A stretch of 64,000 bases of DNA from positions 1 to 64,000 of the forward strand of contig SVRY01000005.1 in the NCBI GenBank assembly GCA_015064585.1. Direction: 5' to 3'. This document shows, one piece after another, positions 18,401 through 26,667 of the stretch. The DNA comes from Oscillospiraceae bacterium. GTDB lineage: Bacteria; Bacillota; Clostridia; Oscillospirales; CAG-272. Position numbers and translations under genes: made by a program. The stretch's first letter is position 1. Every line of letters begins with the position of its first letter. The notes beneath the pieces are model-generated. The model was not told the DNA's origin, made no database searches, and saw only the letters and a list, made by a program, of their open reading frames with translations.

Positions 18401-21043
18401 GCAAGTGCTCAGAGTTTTGCCGCAGTCAGTTCTGTCACACTTGTGGTCGTTGTTGTTATCATAGCAAGCTTCAAAAATTGCTACGATAGTCATATCGCCA
18501 GTGGGAACACCGATAGAAATATCTACTTCTCCATCGTCATCCGCATCCCAACCATGGAAGTGATATCCTGTAGGAGCAGTAATTGTGCCGTTAAATTCGG
18601 GAATACCGGTTACGCCTTCATCAGTTTCAACCGAATTACCGTTCACGATCCAAGTTACTTTGAAGCCATTGACCTTCCAAACAGCATAGAGCGCGGTGTT
18701 GCGATAGAACAGCACCTCAGCACCGTCGATATACTCTACATCGCCATCAGCGGTAGTGCTCCAGCCAATGAAATCATTTGCGCCATAGGTAAAACCGTTC
18801 AGTTCAAGGGGAGTCTTGGTAGCATAGAGCATCTTATCCATAGTGATAGTCTGCTCAGTGGTTTCATTCGTACCATTGTTGGCATGGAAGGTGATCGTAG
18901 CATTCGTCAGAGTCTCCCACTTGCCGGTAGCGTTATTGAATACAAAGCCGGTATTGGCTGCGGAGTTGATCGTCTCAACAAAAGTGCCGTCGTCATTCAA
19001 CAGCCACGCGGGGTTGAAGGTATTCTGAACCCAGTCAGAAGAATTAGCACCACCATTGAGTCTACCTGCAACTGTAGTTGCTTGGGTAGGCGCAGCTTTC
19101 ATATTGAAAATGCCGTTTCCTTCGGAAGAAATAATTTGGGCACCTGTATTGGAAGTGTAAATCGTGCCGCTGTTCGCTAAAACTCCATTAATATCCAAAA
19201 CAGCATCGTCTGTTATCGTTCTTGTAGAAGGCTTACCTGTGGAACCAATATAGGAGACAGGGATACAAGTTTGACAACCTCCTGTGCCCGAGGTGAACGC
19301 ATATTTGCCCCAATCAGCTTGGTCATACAAGTTGATCTGAGTACCAGCGGGGACATAAACTTGAGCGCCTTTTGCAACAGTAATCTTGCATCCGGGCAGA
19401 AGGGTCAAATCCTGATTTACAGTAGCCGTACCAGTGTTAATATTAACGGTAATGTTACTGTTGACAGGCAAGAAGAAGTCCGCCGAATTGATATCTGCCG
19501 AACCGACTATAGGAAGACCAGTCAACTTCATGGCGATGCTGCTAAGACTAACATCACCGTAAGTATCGATTGTCAGGCGATCGCTGGAAGCATCATAACT
19601 CTTGACTGCGTATGATCCGCTACCCAGCGTAAACATACCGCCTTCACCTATAAAGGTCATAGGTACCGACATGGTTTCGCTACTGATCGTCATCGTACCG
19701 AATACCTTGAGGTTAGCACCGGAATTAATCTTCAAATCAGCTTCAATGTTTTGCACGTAATATTGAGAAAACAGGAAAAACTTATTCGATTGATGCTTGG
19801 ATAAGCCGGAGAGAAGGTTGCTACCGCCGAGGAATTCCGTCAGCTGCATAATCTCATAGACGGTACCGCCCGACTTCGCCTCAACAGAACCACTGCCGAG
19901 AACAAAGCCGTAAGCATACAATACACCGCCGTTTTCTACGTTAACTTTACTGCTGCCATTGAGCTTCAGTACACCGTATTTTCCTTCTACAGTACCACCC
20001 CAGGTTTTACCGCCGTTAGCAGCTCTGTGCTTAGCACTAACGCTGAGTGCACCGTTGACGGTCAGGGTAACGCCATCTGCTAAAGTCAGCGTACGGTATA
20101 CTGCGCGACTGATCGGGGTTGAGGTAGCGGTTGTATAGTTTACCGTAGTATCGGTCAGGCAGGTGCCTGCATCATCAAAGGGAACGAGCAGAGTGATACC
20201 TGCGGGAATCGTGTAGCTCTTATTCAGGGTAACATCCTTTAACGGGCGAATCACACTGCCGCGAGTAGCCACAGCCAACGCCGCATCCAATGAAGCGAAT
20301 GCCGCATCGTTGATGCCAAACACAGCATCAGATTCAGCTGTAAACATCGGTACAATAATAGTGTCTTGATCAAACATCAAAGTAACCGATGCACTAAAAG
20401 AAATATACTTTCCGGTAGTTTCATTATACCAACCGGCAAATTTAAAACCGCTAGCAGGAGTTGCCACCAGCGGCACTTCCACAGTGTTGTCAATCGTTAC
20501 CGTCGTTTCCGCAGTAACAGCAGTACCATTGGCAGTATAGGAACCGTTGGTAGGCGCCTTTACGGTCAACTTGACAGACTTGATTTCTGAAACTTTGAAA
20601 TTACTCAATACGATAGAAGCAGCTTCCGCTGTGTCATCGATACCTTTAAACTTAAGGGTAATTGTTCCATTGTTAGCCAGCAAGCCGGATACTTCACCGT
20701 TATTGTCTGTTCCGCCGTTAACGGTAACCGCCGCACCGTAAACATTCTGCAGACCACCATAACTGAAGCTAACCACTGCATCTGCACCGGAGATATTGGT
20801 AACAGTCACAGTAGCATCAGCACCTGTGTATGTACCATTACAACTATCCTCGGTAGGGCTAAAGCTTGCAGTAACCGCACCGTTCGTTAACGTAACATTG
20901 CCACCGCTGACGCTAACTTTCCCGTCAATCGGGTTAACCTTAGTTGCAGCGAATACGTTAAACGGCGTTATCGGGAGCAGTGATGCTACCATAATCACCG
21001 TCAACAGAAATGCTAAAAACCGCTTTTCAGCACTAATGTTCAT
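15425..21043 (-). CDS. Giant secreted repeat protein with InlB-like, Cys-rich and choline-binding-like repeats
   Basis: A 1872-residue extracellular protein without a recognised catalytic domain. It has a signal peptide (about 1-32) and a beta-rich, pectate-lyase-like stretch of Gly/Ser/Val sequence (about 230-690). InlB/Listeria-Bacteroides repeats are visible near 195, 715-790 and again near 1200-1290 (HFAGWYTSDN type). A Cys-rich block (about 858-1008) repeats DHKCDxCG and CTECGA. From about 1480 to the end, aromatic repeats of the type YNGGYIYVRTDGKLATGKYW resemble choline/glucan-binding repeats and recur in the first protein of the operon. The RBS AAGGAGG precedes the start, 16 bases after the Lgt-like gene. 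Probably an adhesin or scaffold; that is inference. Confidence 0.82.
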   Translation of the reverse strand: MNISAEKRFLAFLLTVIMVASLLPITPFNVFAATKVNPIDGKVSVSGGNVTLTNGAVTASFSPTEDSCNGTYTGADATVTVTNISGADAVVSFSYGGLQNVYGAAVTVNGGTDNNGEVSGLLANNGTITLKFKGIDDTAEAASIVLSNFKVSEIKSVKLTVKAPTNGSYTANGTAVTAETTVTIDNTVEVPLVATPASGFKFAGWYNETTGKYISFSASVTLMFDQDTIIVPMFTAESDAVFGINDAAFASLDAALAVATRGSVIRPLKDVTLNKSYTIPAGITLLVPFDDAGTCLTDTTVNYTTATSTPISRAVYRTLTLADGVTLTVNGALSVSAKHRAANGGKTWGGTVEGKYGVLKLNGSSKVNVENGGVLYAYGFVLGSGSVEAKSGGTVYEIMQLTEFLGGSNLLSGLSKHQSNKFFLFSQYYVQNIEADLKINSGANLKVFGTMTISSETMSVPMTFIGEGGMFTLGSGSYAVKSYDASSDRLTIDTYGDVSLSSIAMKLTGLPIVGSADINSADFFLPVNSNITVNINTGTATVNQDLTLLPGCKITVAKGAQVYVPAGTQINLYDQADWGKYAFTSGTGGCQTCIPVSYIGSTGKPSTRTITDDAVLDINGVLANSGTIYTSNTGAQIISSEGNGIFNMKAAPTQATTVAGRLNGGANSSDWVQNTFNPAWLLNDDGTFVETINSAANTGFVFNNATGKWETLTNATITFHANNGTNETTEQTITMDKMLYATKTPLELNGFTYGANDFIGWSTTADGDVEYIDGAEVLFYRNTALYAVWKVNGFKVTWIVNGNSVETDEGVTGIPEFNGTITAPTGYHFHGWDADDDGEVDISIGVPTGDMTIVAIFEACYDNNNDHKCDRTDCGKTLSTCSDKPGDGDHKCDVCGDPIANAGHTPAADDGDCTTAILCTECGAVTTAAKTHVDGNDNNHVCDNEGCTVDNVDGGHTPAADDGNCETAILCTECGAVTTAAKTHVDGDDKNHVCDNAGCTVDNVDGGHTGSYYFNWSFDEDTLSYTVDLWFHCPECNVVQKIADITDEPDVVTAPTCQVHGVYSYCFDFSGVNLPDGWNWEKFELTDINQDNANWNADDKVMTYQLTWKTDPNNHQSLEGTAEDPATCEYSGLKVYWYCSVCDKFFADGDAQNEIDDFATWSSEGGEGYIPATGHGTISGFRYSPNSDPINTHTVICKDCGESTNPNEACSFDANHICVICEQLEKMTVTFMNGDDQFEQMTVTYGYTLDIAGMPDPEAPVGKHFAGWYTSDNVHVVHGMTVTENIVAYANWAVNTYTITWIVNGKETTETYDYGTIPSFKGSTAKDKFICTVYTFAGWATEENGTVITLPYVENDETYYAIYTESVEHDEEYLLHVLAKASTCTQKGNIEFWTCGVCFKAWVDADLTQEIALSDTWLDIDEANHAYVTTNNWYMLGSDYYYGQISTCSHNASHVVYIPVTGVSRVPYPTFGNYGPDDRDASHEEAGVEGSSHYYPDANSALFYFDEDGKFQSTLTGVITVEGELRYVKNGQLIWCAGLVQDGEDYYFFGGNWTVKKDGIVYLYRNDSNIAWAVENGVAMADENGKIITGDGIVNVNGTLYYFNNNCVQVNAGLIMVGHNYYYVRTSGALVTNAKYWITNTNNFDNIPAGTYGFDENGVMDISILDRNGVYEDEDGWYYYENGKRTYKGLMEYNGGYIYVRTDGKLATGKYWITKTNGIEGFSESGYMFDENGYMLSGIVGGFYYENGKTAYKGLIEYNGGYIYVRSNGQLATGNYWVTKTNGLAVVGTYIFNEDGMMDIDGKLPELKNGIVDGYYYEDGILAYAGLIEYNGDYYYVRSSGKLATGKYWITKTNGFMDEGNYTFDENGKMVR
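18021..18340 (-). repeat. 156-base tandem repeat encoding Cys-rich CxxC modules
   Basis: The sequence starting tggccgccgtcaacgttatc recurs at a spacing of 156 bases (52 codons), and a partly diverged third unit begins near 18333. Each unit encodes HTPAADDGxC, CTECGAVTTAAKTHVDG and HVCDNxGCTVDN. Paired Cys residues suggest metal binding or disulfides. Confidence 0.85.
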
Positions 21044-21059
21044 GTTTTTCCTCCTTTTG

Positions 21060-21776
21060 TCATTTGTCGTGATTCGACAATTTGCGATGGATCACACCGC
21101 TGTGATATTTTTTATTCACCTCATAGAGCCAAACTACACCTACCGCAATTGCGATCAGTGACCAGATTTGCGCTATATGGAAAATACCGATTTGGGTTGT
21201 ATATTCCTTACGAACAAATTCGCATATAAATCGCAGTAAGCCGTAAGAAATCAAGTAAATCGGATATACTTGACCATAGGTTTTAGCCGTACCAATCTTT
21301 CTAAAATAATAGATGATAAATATCGCATAGAATGCTAGTTCTATCTGTCGAAGCGGCCATCTATATGCTTCATTGAAAAAGAAAGGTATTCCGTCACAAC
21401 AACCTTTAGTCAAGCAGTTGAACCTTCCACCGATTGCGCCACATATTACGCAGATCGCCGAAATGTCCATAACCAGAGGGATGCTCCTGTTGGTTTTTTT
21501 TGCCCACGCATAATACAGAAACGGCAAGGCAAATATAGCTCCATAGAGTCTGATATTCGCTGCTTTTTCCAAATCAAAGCCTGCTTCTACTATCGCAAGA
21601 AACCGCATGCACGTCCATCCGATTACTACGTGAAGCAATGAAACTAGGGACGCCTCCGGTATGTTGATCTTTAACTTGTTTTCAAATCTCAGCAGCCAAA
21701 ATATTATTGCTATAAAAATGAGTACCGCAAAGATCACGATATTGTGGGATAAAATCCACCGGATTATTGTTTCCAT
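21060..21776 (-). CDS. Lgt-like (prolipoprotein diacylglyceryl transferase family) membrane protein
   Basis: An integral membrane protein of about 238 residues and roughly seven helices. It matches the Lgt family by GRFNCLTKGCCDG, RWPLRQIELAFYAI and YLISYGLLRFICEFVRKE, in the expected order. The usual HGG motif is replaced by RLYGA, so it is a divergent paralogue and may not modify lipoproteins. The track start at 21812 lies inside an 11-base inverted repeat, so I prefer the MET start at 21776, although neither has a strong RBS. It lies between two giant surface proteins that share C-terminal repeats, so it may modify one of them or their ligand; that is inference. Confidence 0.75.
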   Translation of the reverse strand: METIIRWILSHNIVIFAVLIFIAIIFWLLRFENKLKINIPEASLVSLLHVVIGWTCMRFLAIVEAGFDLEKAANIRLYGAIFALPFLYYAWAKKTNRSIPLVMDISAICVICGAIGGRFNCLTKGCCDGIPFFFNEAYRWPLRQIELAFYAIFIIYYFRKIGTAKTYGQVYPIYLISYGLLRFICEFVRKEYTTQIGIFHIAQIWSLIAIAVGVVWLYEVNKKYHSGVIHRKLSNHDK

Positions 21777-21789
21777 AATTCTATTTTCC

Positions 21790-21821
21790 CGGATATAGGC
21801 ACAGTTATCCATGCCTATATC
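21790..21821 (-). promoter_or_regulatory. Intercistronic hairpin in the surface operon
   Basis: A perfect 11-base inverted repeat, GGATATAGGCA with its complement, and a ten-base loop lie between the NAGPA gene and the Lgt-like gene. There is no T-run, so it is more likely an mRNA-processing or attenuation element than a full terminator. Confidence 0.65.
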
Positions 21822-21836
21822 CGTGTTTGTTAGAGT

Positions 21837-24800
21837 TTACGCCTCAGGATAGTACTTTCCGTCGGTGCCGAAGTCATAGCCTGCGTAGGGCAGCAGATCA
21901 TTGGTCTTGGTGGGCCAATACTTGCCGGTTGCCAGCTTACCGCCGGTACGAGAGTAGATGTAGTAGGTCTTGCCTTCTTCATCTACGAACTTCATCAGCC
22001 CCTTGTATGCGGGCTTGCCGTTTTCGTAGTAGTAAAGTACGCCATCCACTTCTACAATACCGTTCTTTTCATCGGGCTGTACGGGAGGCTGAGGTTCAAC
22101 CACTGCATCGGGATAGTATCTGCCGTTTGTACCGAAGTCATAACCGGTGAGAGGCAGTACATCGTTATGCTTGGTGGGCCAGTATCTGCCGGTTGCCAGC
22201 TTACCGTTTGAGCGAACGTAGATATAGAAGGTCTCGCCGCTTTCATCGGTGAGCTTCACAAGACCGAGATAGGACAGCTTGCCGTCCTCGTAGTAGTAAT
22301 ACTCGCCGTTTTCTTCCACGATACCGTTTTTTACATCGGGTACCACGGGAGTATCGGGAGTTTCGCTTTCCTTGGAAGGATAGTACTTACCGTCTGCACC
22401 GAAATCGTAAGCCTGCATGGGGAGCAGATCGTTGTGCTTGGTGATCCAGTATCTGCCGGTTGCCAGACTGCCGTCGGTACGAACGTAGATATAGTAGGTT
22501 TCGCCGGCTTCATCGGCAAACTGCTTCACACCCAGGTTACCGGTGATCTTGCCATCTACATAGTAGTAGTACTTGCCATTCAGCTCTACAACGCCGTTTA
22601 GCTTTTCGCCTTCTTCGGGAGCGGTGGGAATTTCCATCTTACCGTTTTCATCAAAGTAGTAAGAGCCTTGGGGAAGTTCGCCGCCGGTATTGGTGATCCA
22701 GTAGGAAGCGTCCACTACCGCTGCGCCGCTACTACGGAAATAGTAGTAATCACCGTCGATCTTGGTAAGACCGAGATTACGGCTGATCATCTTACCGTTT
22801 TCGAAGAGGTAAAGAGAACCGTTTACAAAGCGCAAACCGGAAACATCTTCCAGCCATACACCGTTTTCATCAAACAGGTGATATTCATTGGCGGTTGCTT
22901 CAAAGTTACGCACACGGGAAACGGCATTCTGCACGCAATAATAATCGCTTGCCAGATAGTACTTTTTGCCGTCCATCACTACCCACTGGTTTCTCTGCCA
23001 AGAACCTGCAAAGGTATATCTCACTCTGCCAGTGGAGGTGGTCACAAGAGAACCCAGCACACAGTGGTAATTTTCAAAGGTATAGTAGTAGCCTTCAATG
23101 CCCACTCTGCCGCTCTCAATAGCAGCGCCATTGCGGTAGGGGCTGAAATAGTAGAAGTAGCTCTGTCCGTTGGACTCCAGAACCGACTGCCAGCCCATCT
23201 TCTGTTCACCAAGGAAGGCATAATAGTACTTGCCGTTCTGTTCGAACAGACCGGTTACCGCACCCTGGCATACACCCTTTTCATCAAAGGTGTAGTACAG
23301 CTGTACCGAAGCATTTTCATGGCTCGGAAGCTTTTGGATACCGACAACGGGCTTATTGTTTACGAAGTAGTAGAGCTGATCGTCATAGGTATGCCAGCCT
23401 TGGCGGTTGGTTTTATCCAAAATAATGCTATCCGAGAAGTTCTTATAGGTGGTACCGAAGCTGGCACCCTTTTCGCTGGGATCGTTGGGATTGACGAAGG
23501 GATACAGATTGTACTGCTGCTGATTGGCTGCGATATTCGCAAAGGAATACAGAGCGGAGGCACGCAGATAGATATTGTAGCTAACGTCTCCCACGTTGGT
23601 AATAACCAGCTGGTCTGCGCTATTCCATTTCGCATCTGACTTGGGCAGCATCTTGATACCGGTCAAAATACAAATGGGGTTAGCAATGGAAGGATCGATT
23701 GCCTGGGTCTGGTCGAGCCAGCCGCACACAATGGTCAGCTTGTTATTGTCGTCCAGTGTTGCGCTCTTGAGTGTAAAGAAGTCATTGAATACCTGCAGAT
23801 TAGAGATGTCTACCTGCAAATTCTTATCAAACTGAGCGGTAATGGTTACCTCGGTCAGTGTGCTGACACGTTCTGCAAGTTGGAGCAAGAAGTTCCATGC
23901 GGTAGCGTCAACAGCATCTGCACCGGGCAACATATAGGTCAGCTCCTGCAGTTTGTCAGGAATTTCAATGGAGGTCATATCCAGCGCAAAGGTATAGTCG
24001 ATGGTGAAGTTCTTGTTCGTATCTATGATCTGGAACAGCACATCATCGCTCGTTTCCGCATTGGATACAAAGCGGTCCCATGCCAGCTGGCTATCGCCGG
24101 CTGTGGCATTGTTAAAATCAAAGTAAGCTTCGTCAGCTCTGTATACATTAAGTGTTACGGTTGCAATCAAGCTCTGATTTGCCAGCAGCATCGCACCGGT
24201 CATGAGCGTACGGTAGCCGGATGCCTCGTATACAACAAAATCAAAATCTTTGTAGTAGCCGGCGTTGCTGTATTGCAGAACCATATAGAAGTCACCGGGA
24301 TTAACAGCAACCGGGTTGCCATTGTAGGTTGCCAACAAAGGCAATGTGGTGGGGGTGTCATAAACAACACGCATAACAGCTTCGGTGCAGGTCAAAGCAT
24401 CCGGTACAACCACATACAGGGTCTTGGAGCCGATCACTTCGCCGCCGGCTACCAGCTGTACTTCCACTTCACCGTTTTGCAATGCAGTAAAGGTGCCGTC
24501 AGCGGTGATGGAACCAATGGCAGAATCGGAAACCTGCCAAGCGGCGTCTGTGGGAAGAGGAGCGGAACTGCCTATATTGCTGACGCCCATGGCGGTCAGC
24601 TTCAAAGAGGTATTTATCGTTAAATAATCATAGTCAGAGGTAATGTTGGCATGATCGAATTCATTCGAGGATTTTGCAGTGGAGATTGCTACCAGCGAGG
24701 TTGCTACGCTGCGGGCATAGCCGTCGGAGGGACGGTTGGTCAGCTTCAAGCTGTCGCTGCCTTCAGGCTTAGACAAATAGGTGGTAGATCCGCCGCCGTC

Positions 24801-26444
24801 CAGGTTCACCGCTTCCACACAGCCTGCTTCGAACAGGATCTGCGCGATCTCGCGCATGGTACCGCCACAAGAGAAGGGTTCCTGACGTCCGTCCAAAACC
24901 ATCATAACGACCTTACCTTCTGCGGTAATACCAATGGCGGTACGGCTGGCTCTGCCGGAATTATTGTCGGTTACGATCTCGCCGTCCTTGATCAGCACAG
25001 CGCCGAAGCCGCCGATGGCGTCTTTAATTTGATCTTTATATGTAGCATAATCAGCCTGCGTACCGATCACGGCAGTGCCGTCCTTTAGAATGGCGAAGAA
25101 GCCGTCTTTGTCAACGCCCTTCCATTCCTTGCCGTCCATAACCAACAGACCGCCGGGTTCACCGGTAGACATATTGTATCCGTCACCGTTGATAGCAACG
25201 ATGGGACGGAAATTTTCGTTGGTGGCAATATACTTATCTACCATTGCCTTGACTTGATCTTCCACACGCTGGAAGCCCCAGCCCTTGGAGGGATCGTTGT
25301 CTTTGTAGTTGGCCTTGATGGTAACATCATCGCGGGTTACATCAATGGTGGCAACATAGTAAACCATCTGCTTTTTATCTGCGGTGGTTGCATAGCGGAT
25401 GGTCTGGGAAATACCGGGAGCCAGCACAGAAGAAGTGCTGGAGAATACGGAATAGAAGCCGTTAGAGGGCTTTTCTTCTTCGCCGTCGCCTTCATTTCCA
25501 CCGCCGGTAGCGCCGTCATCGCCGACACCGCCTTCCAGACGGTCGCCTGCCAAGCTGAACAGATAATCAGCAAAGGCATAGCAGCTTGCCTGGCGCAGTT
25601 CATCTTCTTCCGCGAGCTCACGCTTAGCTTCCAATACCTTCAAACCGGCATTGGCGCGGTAAGCATCGTAAACTGCATTGCGCACATCTTCCTTGGTTTC
25701 CAGATAGCTGAAACGGTGGTTGAGGAAGTATGCCGCACGGTCTGCATTGGACAGATCTTCGGTAAAGTAAGCTTCCATCAAAGCGGTCAGACTGACTGCA
25801 CCGTTTTGCAGTTCTCTTACCAGATAGTAAGCGTCCATGTCGCCGTAGAAGTCGTCCATACCAAAGGCATCGTCTGCATTCACGCCGAAGCATTTATCCA
25901 GAATATATTCTGCCATTTGATCCATGGAACCTGCAGGAACATTTCCAAAGAACTTGCTGTAAAGAAGCAAATCACAGATATCGCCTGCCCAACCGCCAAG
26001 GTCTGCGGAGGGAGTGGTGGTGGAGGACAGATAGGCAATGTTCATAGTACCGAACATATGGCCAAAGTCCACCTGATTCCCATTGGGGAGCTTAAAGTCA
26101 TCAATGACAATATCTCTCAGATCCATGGCAGTAGTGCTGTTTTCACCGTCCATTTTTTCCACATAGGTGGTAAATGCGGTAATCTCAGCGCCTGCCAAGG
26201 TCGTCCAGTTATCGTCCTGATAACGTTCAACGCCGGTACGGATAAAGTTAATCATTAAAAGATTCTTATCCTTGCCGGACAGCTGTGAGTAGGCACTCGC
26301 ATAGTCTTCAAGTGTCTTCAAGTTCTTTAAGAAGCTGTCGTAATCGCTTACAGATCCGGCAAGCAATGTCACCGGCAACATGCCAATGAGCATGATCACA
26401 GTCAGCAGAACAGACAGCACTCTTATTGATGTCTTTCTCAACAT
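21837..26444 (-). CDS. Secreted phosphodiester glycosidase (NAGPA domain) with choline-binding-like repeats
   Basis: A 1535-residue secreted protein. I start it at MLRKTSIRVL because AGAGG lies just upstream and the residues before lack signal-peptide character. It has a signal peptide (about 1-28) and a helical N-terminal region to about 310. The NAGPA phosphodiester glycosidase domain (about 330-585) has SRASRTAIGIT-like and EAVNLDGGGSTT motifs. A BIG-like domain (about 605-670) and a linker follow. From about 1090 to the end there are aromatic repeats such as YIYVRSNGKLATGRYW. NAGPA domains hydrolyse sugar-1-phosphodiesters. First gene of a three-gene operon next to a polysaccharide locus that contains a LicD-type phosphotransferase. 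A role in trimming a phosphodiester-linked surface sugar is inference. Confidence 0.85.
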   Translation of the reverse strand: MLRKTSIRVLSVLLTVIMLIGMLPVTLLAGSVSDYDSFLKNLKTLEDYASAYSQLSGKDKNLLMINFIRTGVERYQDDNWTTLAGAEITAFTTYVEKMDGENSTTAMDLRDIVIDDFKLPNGNQVDFGHMFGTMNIAYLSSTTTPSADLGGWAGDICDLLLYSKFFGNVPAGSMDQMAEYILDKCFGVNADDAFGMDDFYGDMDAYYLVRELQNGAVSLTALMEAYFTEDLSNADRAAYFLNHRFSYLETKEDVRNAVYDAYRANAGLKVLEAKRELAEEDELRQASCYAFADYLFSLAGDRLEGGVGDDGATGGGNEGDGEEEKPSNGFYSVFSSTSSVLAPGISQTIRYATTADKKQMVYYVATIDVTRDDVTIKANYKDNDPSKGWGFQRVEDQVKAMVDKYIATNENFRPIVAINGDGYNMSTGEPGGLLVMDGKEWKGVDKDGFFAILKDGTAVIGTQADYATYKDQIKDAIGGFGAVLIKDGEIVTDNNSGRASRTAIGITAEGKVVMMVLDGRQEPFSCGGTMREIAQILFEAGCVEAVNLDGGGSTTYLSKPEGSDSLKLTNRPSDGYARSVATSLVAISTAKSSNEFDHANITSDYDYLTINTSLKLTAMGVSNIGSSAPLPTDAAWQVSDSAIGSITADGTFTALQNGEVEVQLVAGGEVIGSKTLYVVVPDALTCTEAVMRVVYDTPTTLPLLATYNGNPVAVNPGDFYMVLQYSNAGYYKDFDFVVYEASGYRTLMTGAMLLANQSLIATVTLNVYRADEAYFDFNNATAGDSQLAWDRFVSNAETSDDVLFQIIDTNKNFTIDYTFALDMTSIEIPDKLQELTYMLPGADAVDATAWNFLLQLAERVSTLTEVTITAQFDKNLQVDISNLQVFNDFFTLKSATLDDNNKLTIVCGWLDQTQAIDPSIANPICILTGIKMLPKSDAKWNSADQLVITNVGDVSYNIYLRASALYSFANIAANQQQYNLYPFVNPNDPSEKGASFGTTYKNFSDSIILDKTNRQGWHTYDDQLYYFVNNKPVVGIQKLPSHENASVQLYYTFDEKGVCQGAVTGLFEQNGKYYYAFLGEQKMGWQSVLESNGQSYFYYFSPYRNGAAIESGRVGIEGYYYTFENYHCVLGSLVTTSTGRVRYTFAGSWQRNQWVVMDGKKYYLASDYYCVQNAVSRVRNFEATANEYHLFDENGVWLEDVSGLRFVNGSLYLFENGKMISRNLGLTKIDGDYYYFRSSGAAVVDASYWITNTGGELPQGSYYFDENGKMEIPTAPEEGEKLNGVVELNGKYYYYVDGKITGNLGVKQFADEAGETYYIYVRTDGSLATGRYWITKHNDLLPMQAYDFGADGKYYPSKESETPDTPVVPDVKNGIVEENGEYYYYEDGKLSYLGLVKLTDESGETFYIYVRSNGKLATGRYWPTKHNDVLPLTGYDFGTNGRYYPDAVVEPQPPVQPDEKNGIVEVDGVLYYYENGKPAYKGLMKFVDEEGKTYYIYSRTGGKLATGKYWPTKTNDLLPYAGYDFGTDGKYYPEA

Positions 26445-26479
26445 TTCATAACCTCTTTCTTTCTTAAATTTTATATTGC

Positions 26480-26501
26480 AACAAGGAGGGGATTCCTTGT
26501 T
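26480..26501 (-). promoter_or_regulatory. Leader hairpin of the surface operon
   Basis: AACAAGGA and its complement around a six-base loop, within the roughly 110-base leader between the promoter and the NAGPA start. Possibly stabilises the mRNA or attenuates it. No other gene is seen in 26445-26667. Confidence 0.4.
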
Positions 26502-26563
26502 TTGCACAAAATGGTAGTATTTTCTTGCTTTTCGGCCCAATTTGGCAAGAATATACCAAATAC

Positions 26564-26592
26564 AGTATACCATTTCATCACTTAAAAGTCAA
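26564..26592 (-). promoter_or_regulatory. Promoter of the surface-protein operon
   Basis: Minus strand TTGACT, 17 bases, TATACT. It lies between the last polysaccharide gene and the NAGPA gene, so the surface operon can be transcribed independently of the polysaccharide operon. Confidence 0.8.
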
Positions 26593-26667
26593 TACATATT
26601 ATAAAAAAATGTATATATACCGATTACAATATTCTGTGTACACAAAGCTTATTTCTATTTATGTTTT

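Noticed and set aside
16187-19180. A 997-codon plus-strand ORF opposite the giant repeat protein
   Set aside because: Antisense shadow of repeats with biased codon use. The minus strand has a signal peptide, known repeats, RBS and terminator.
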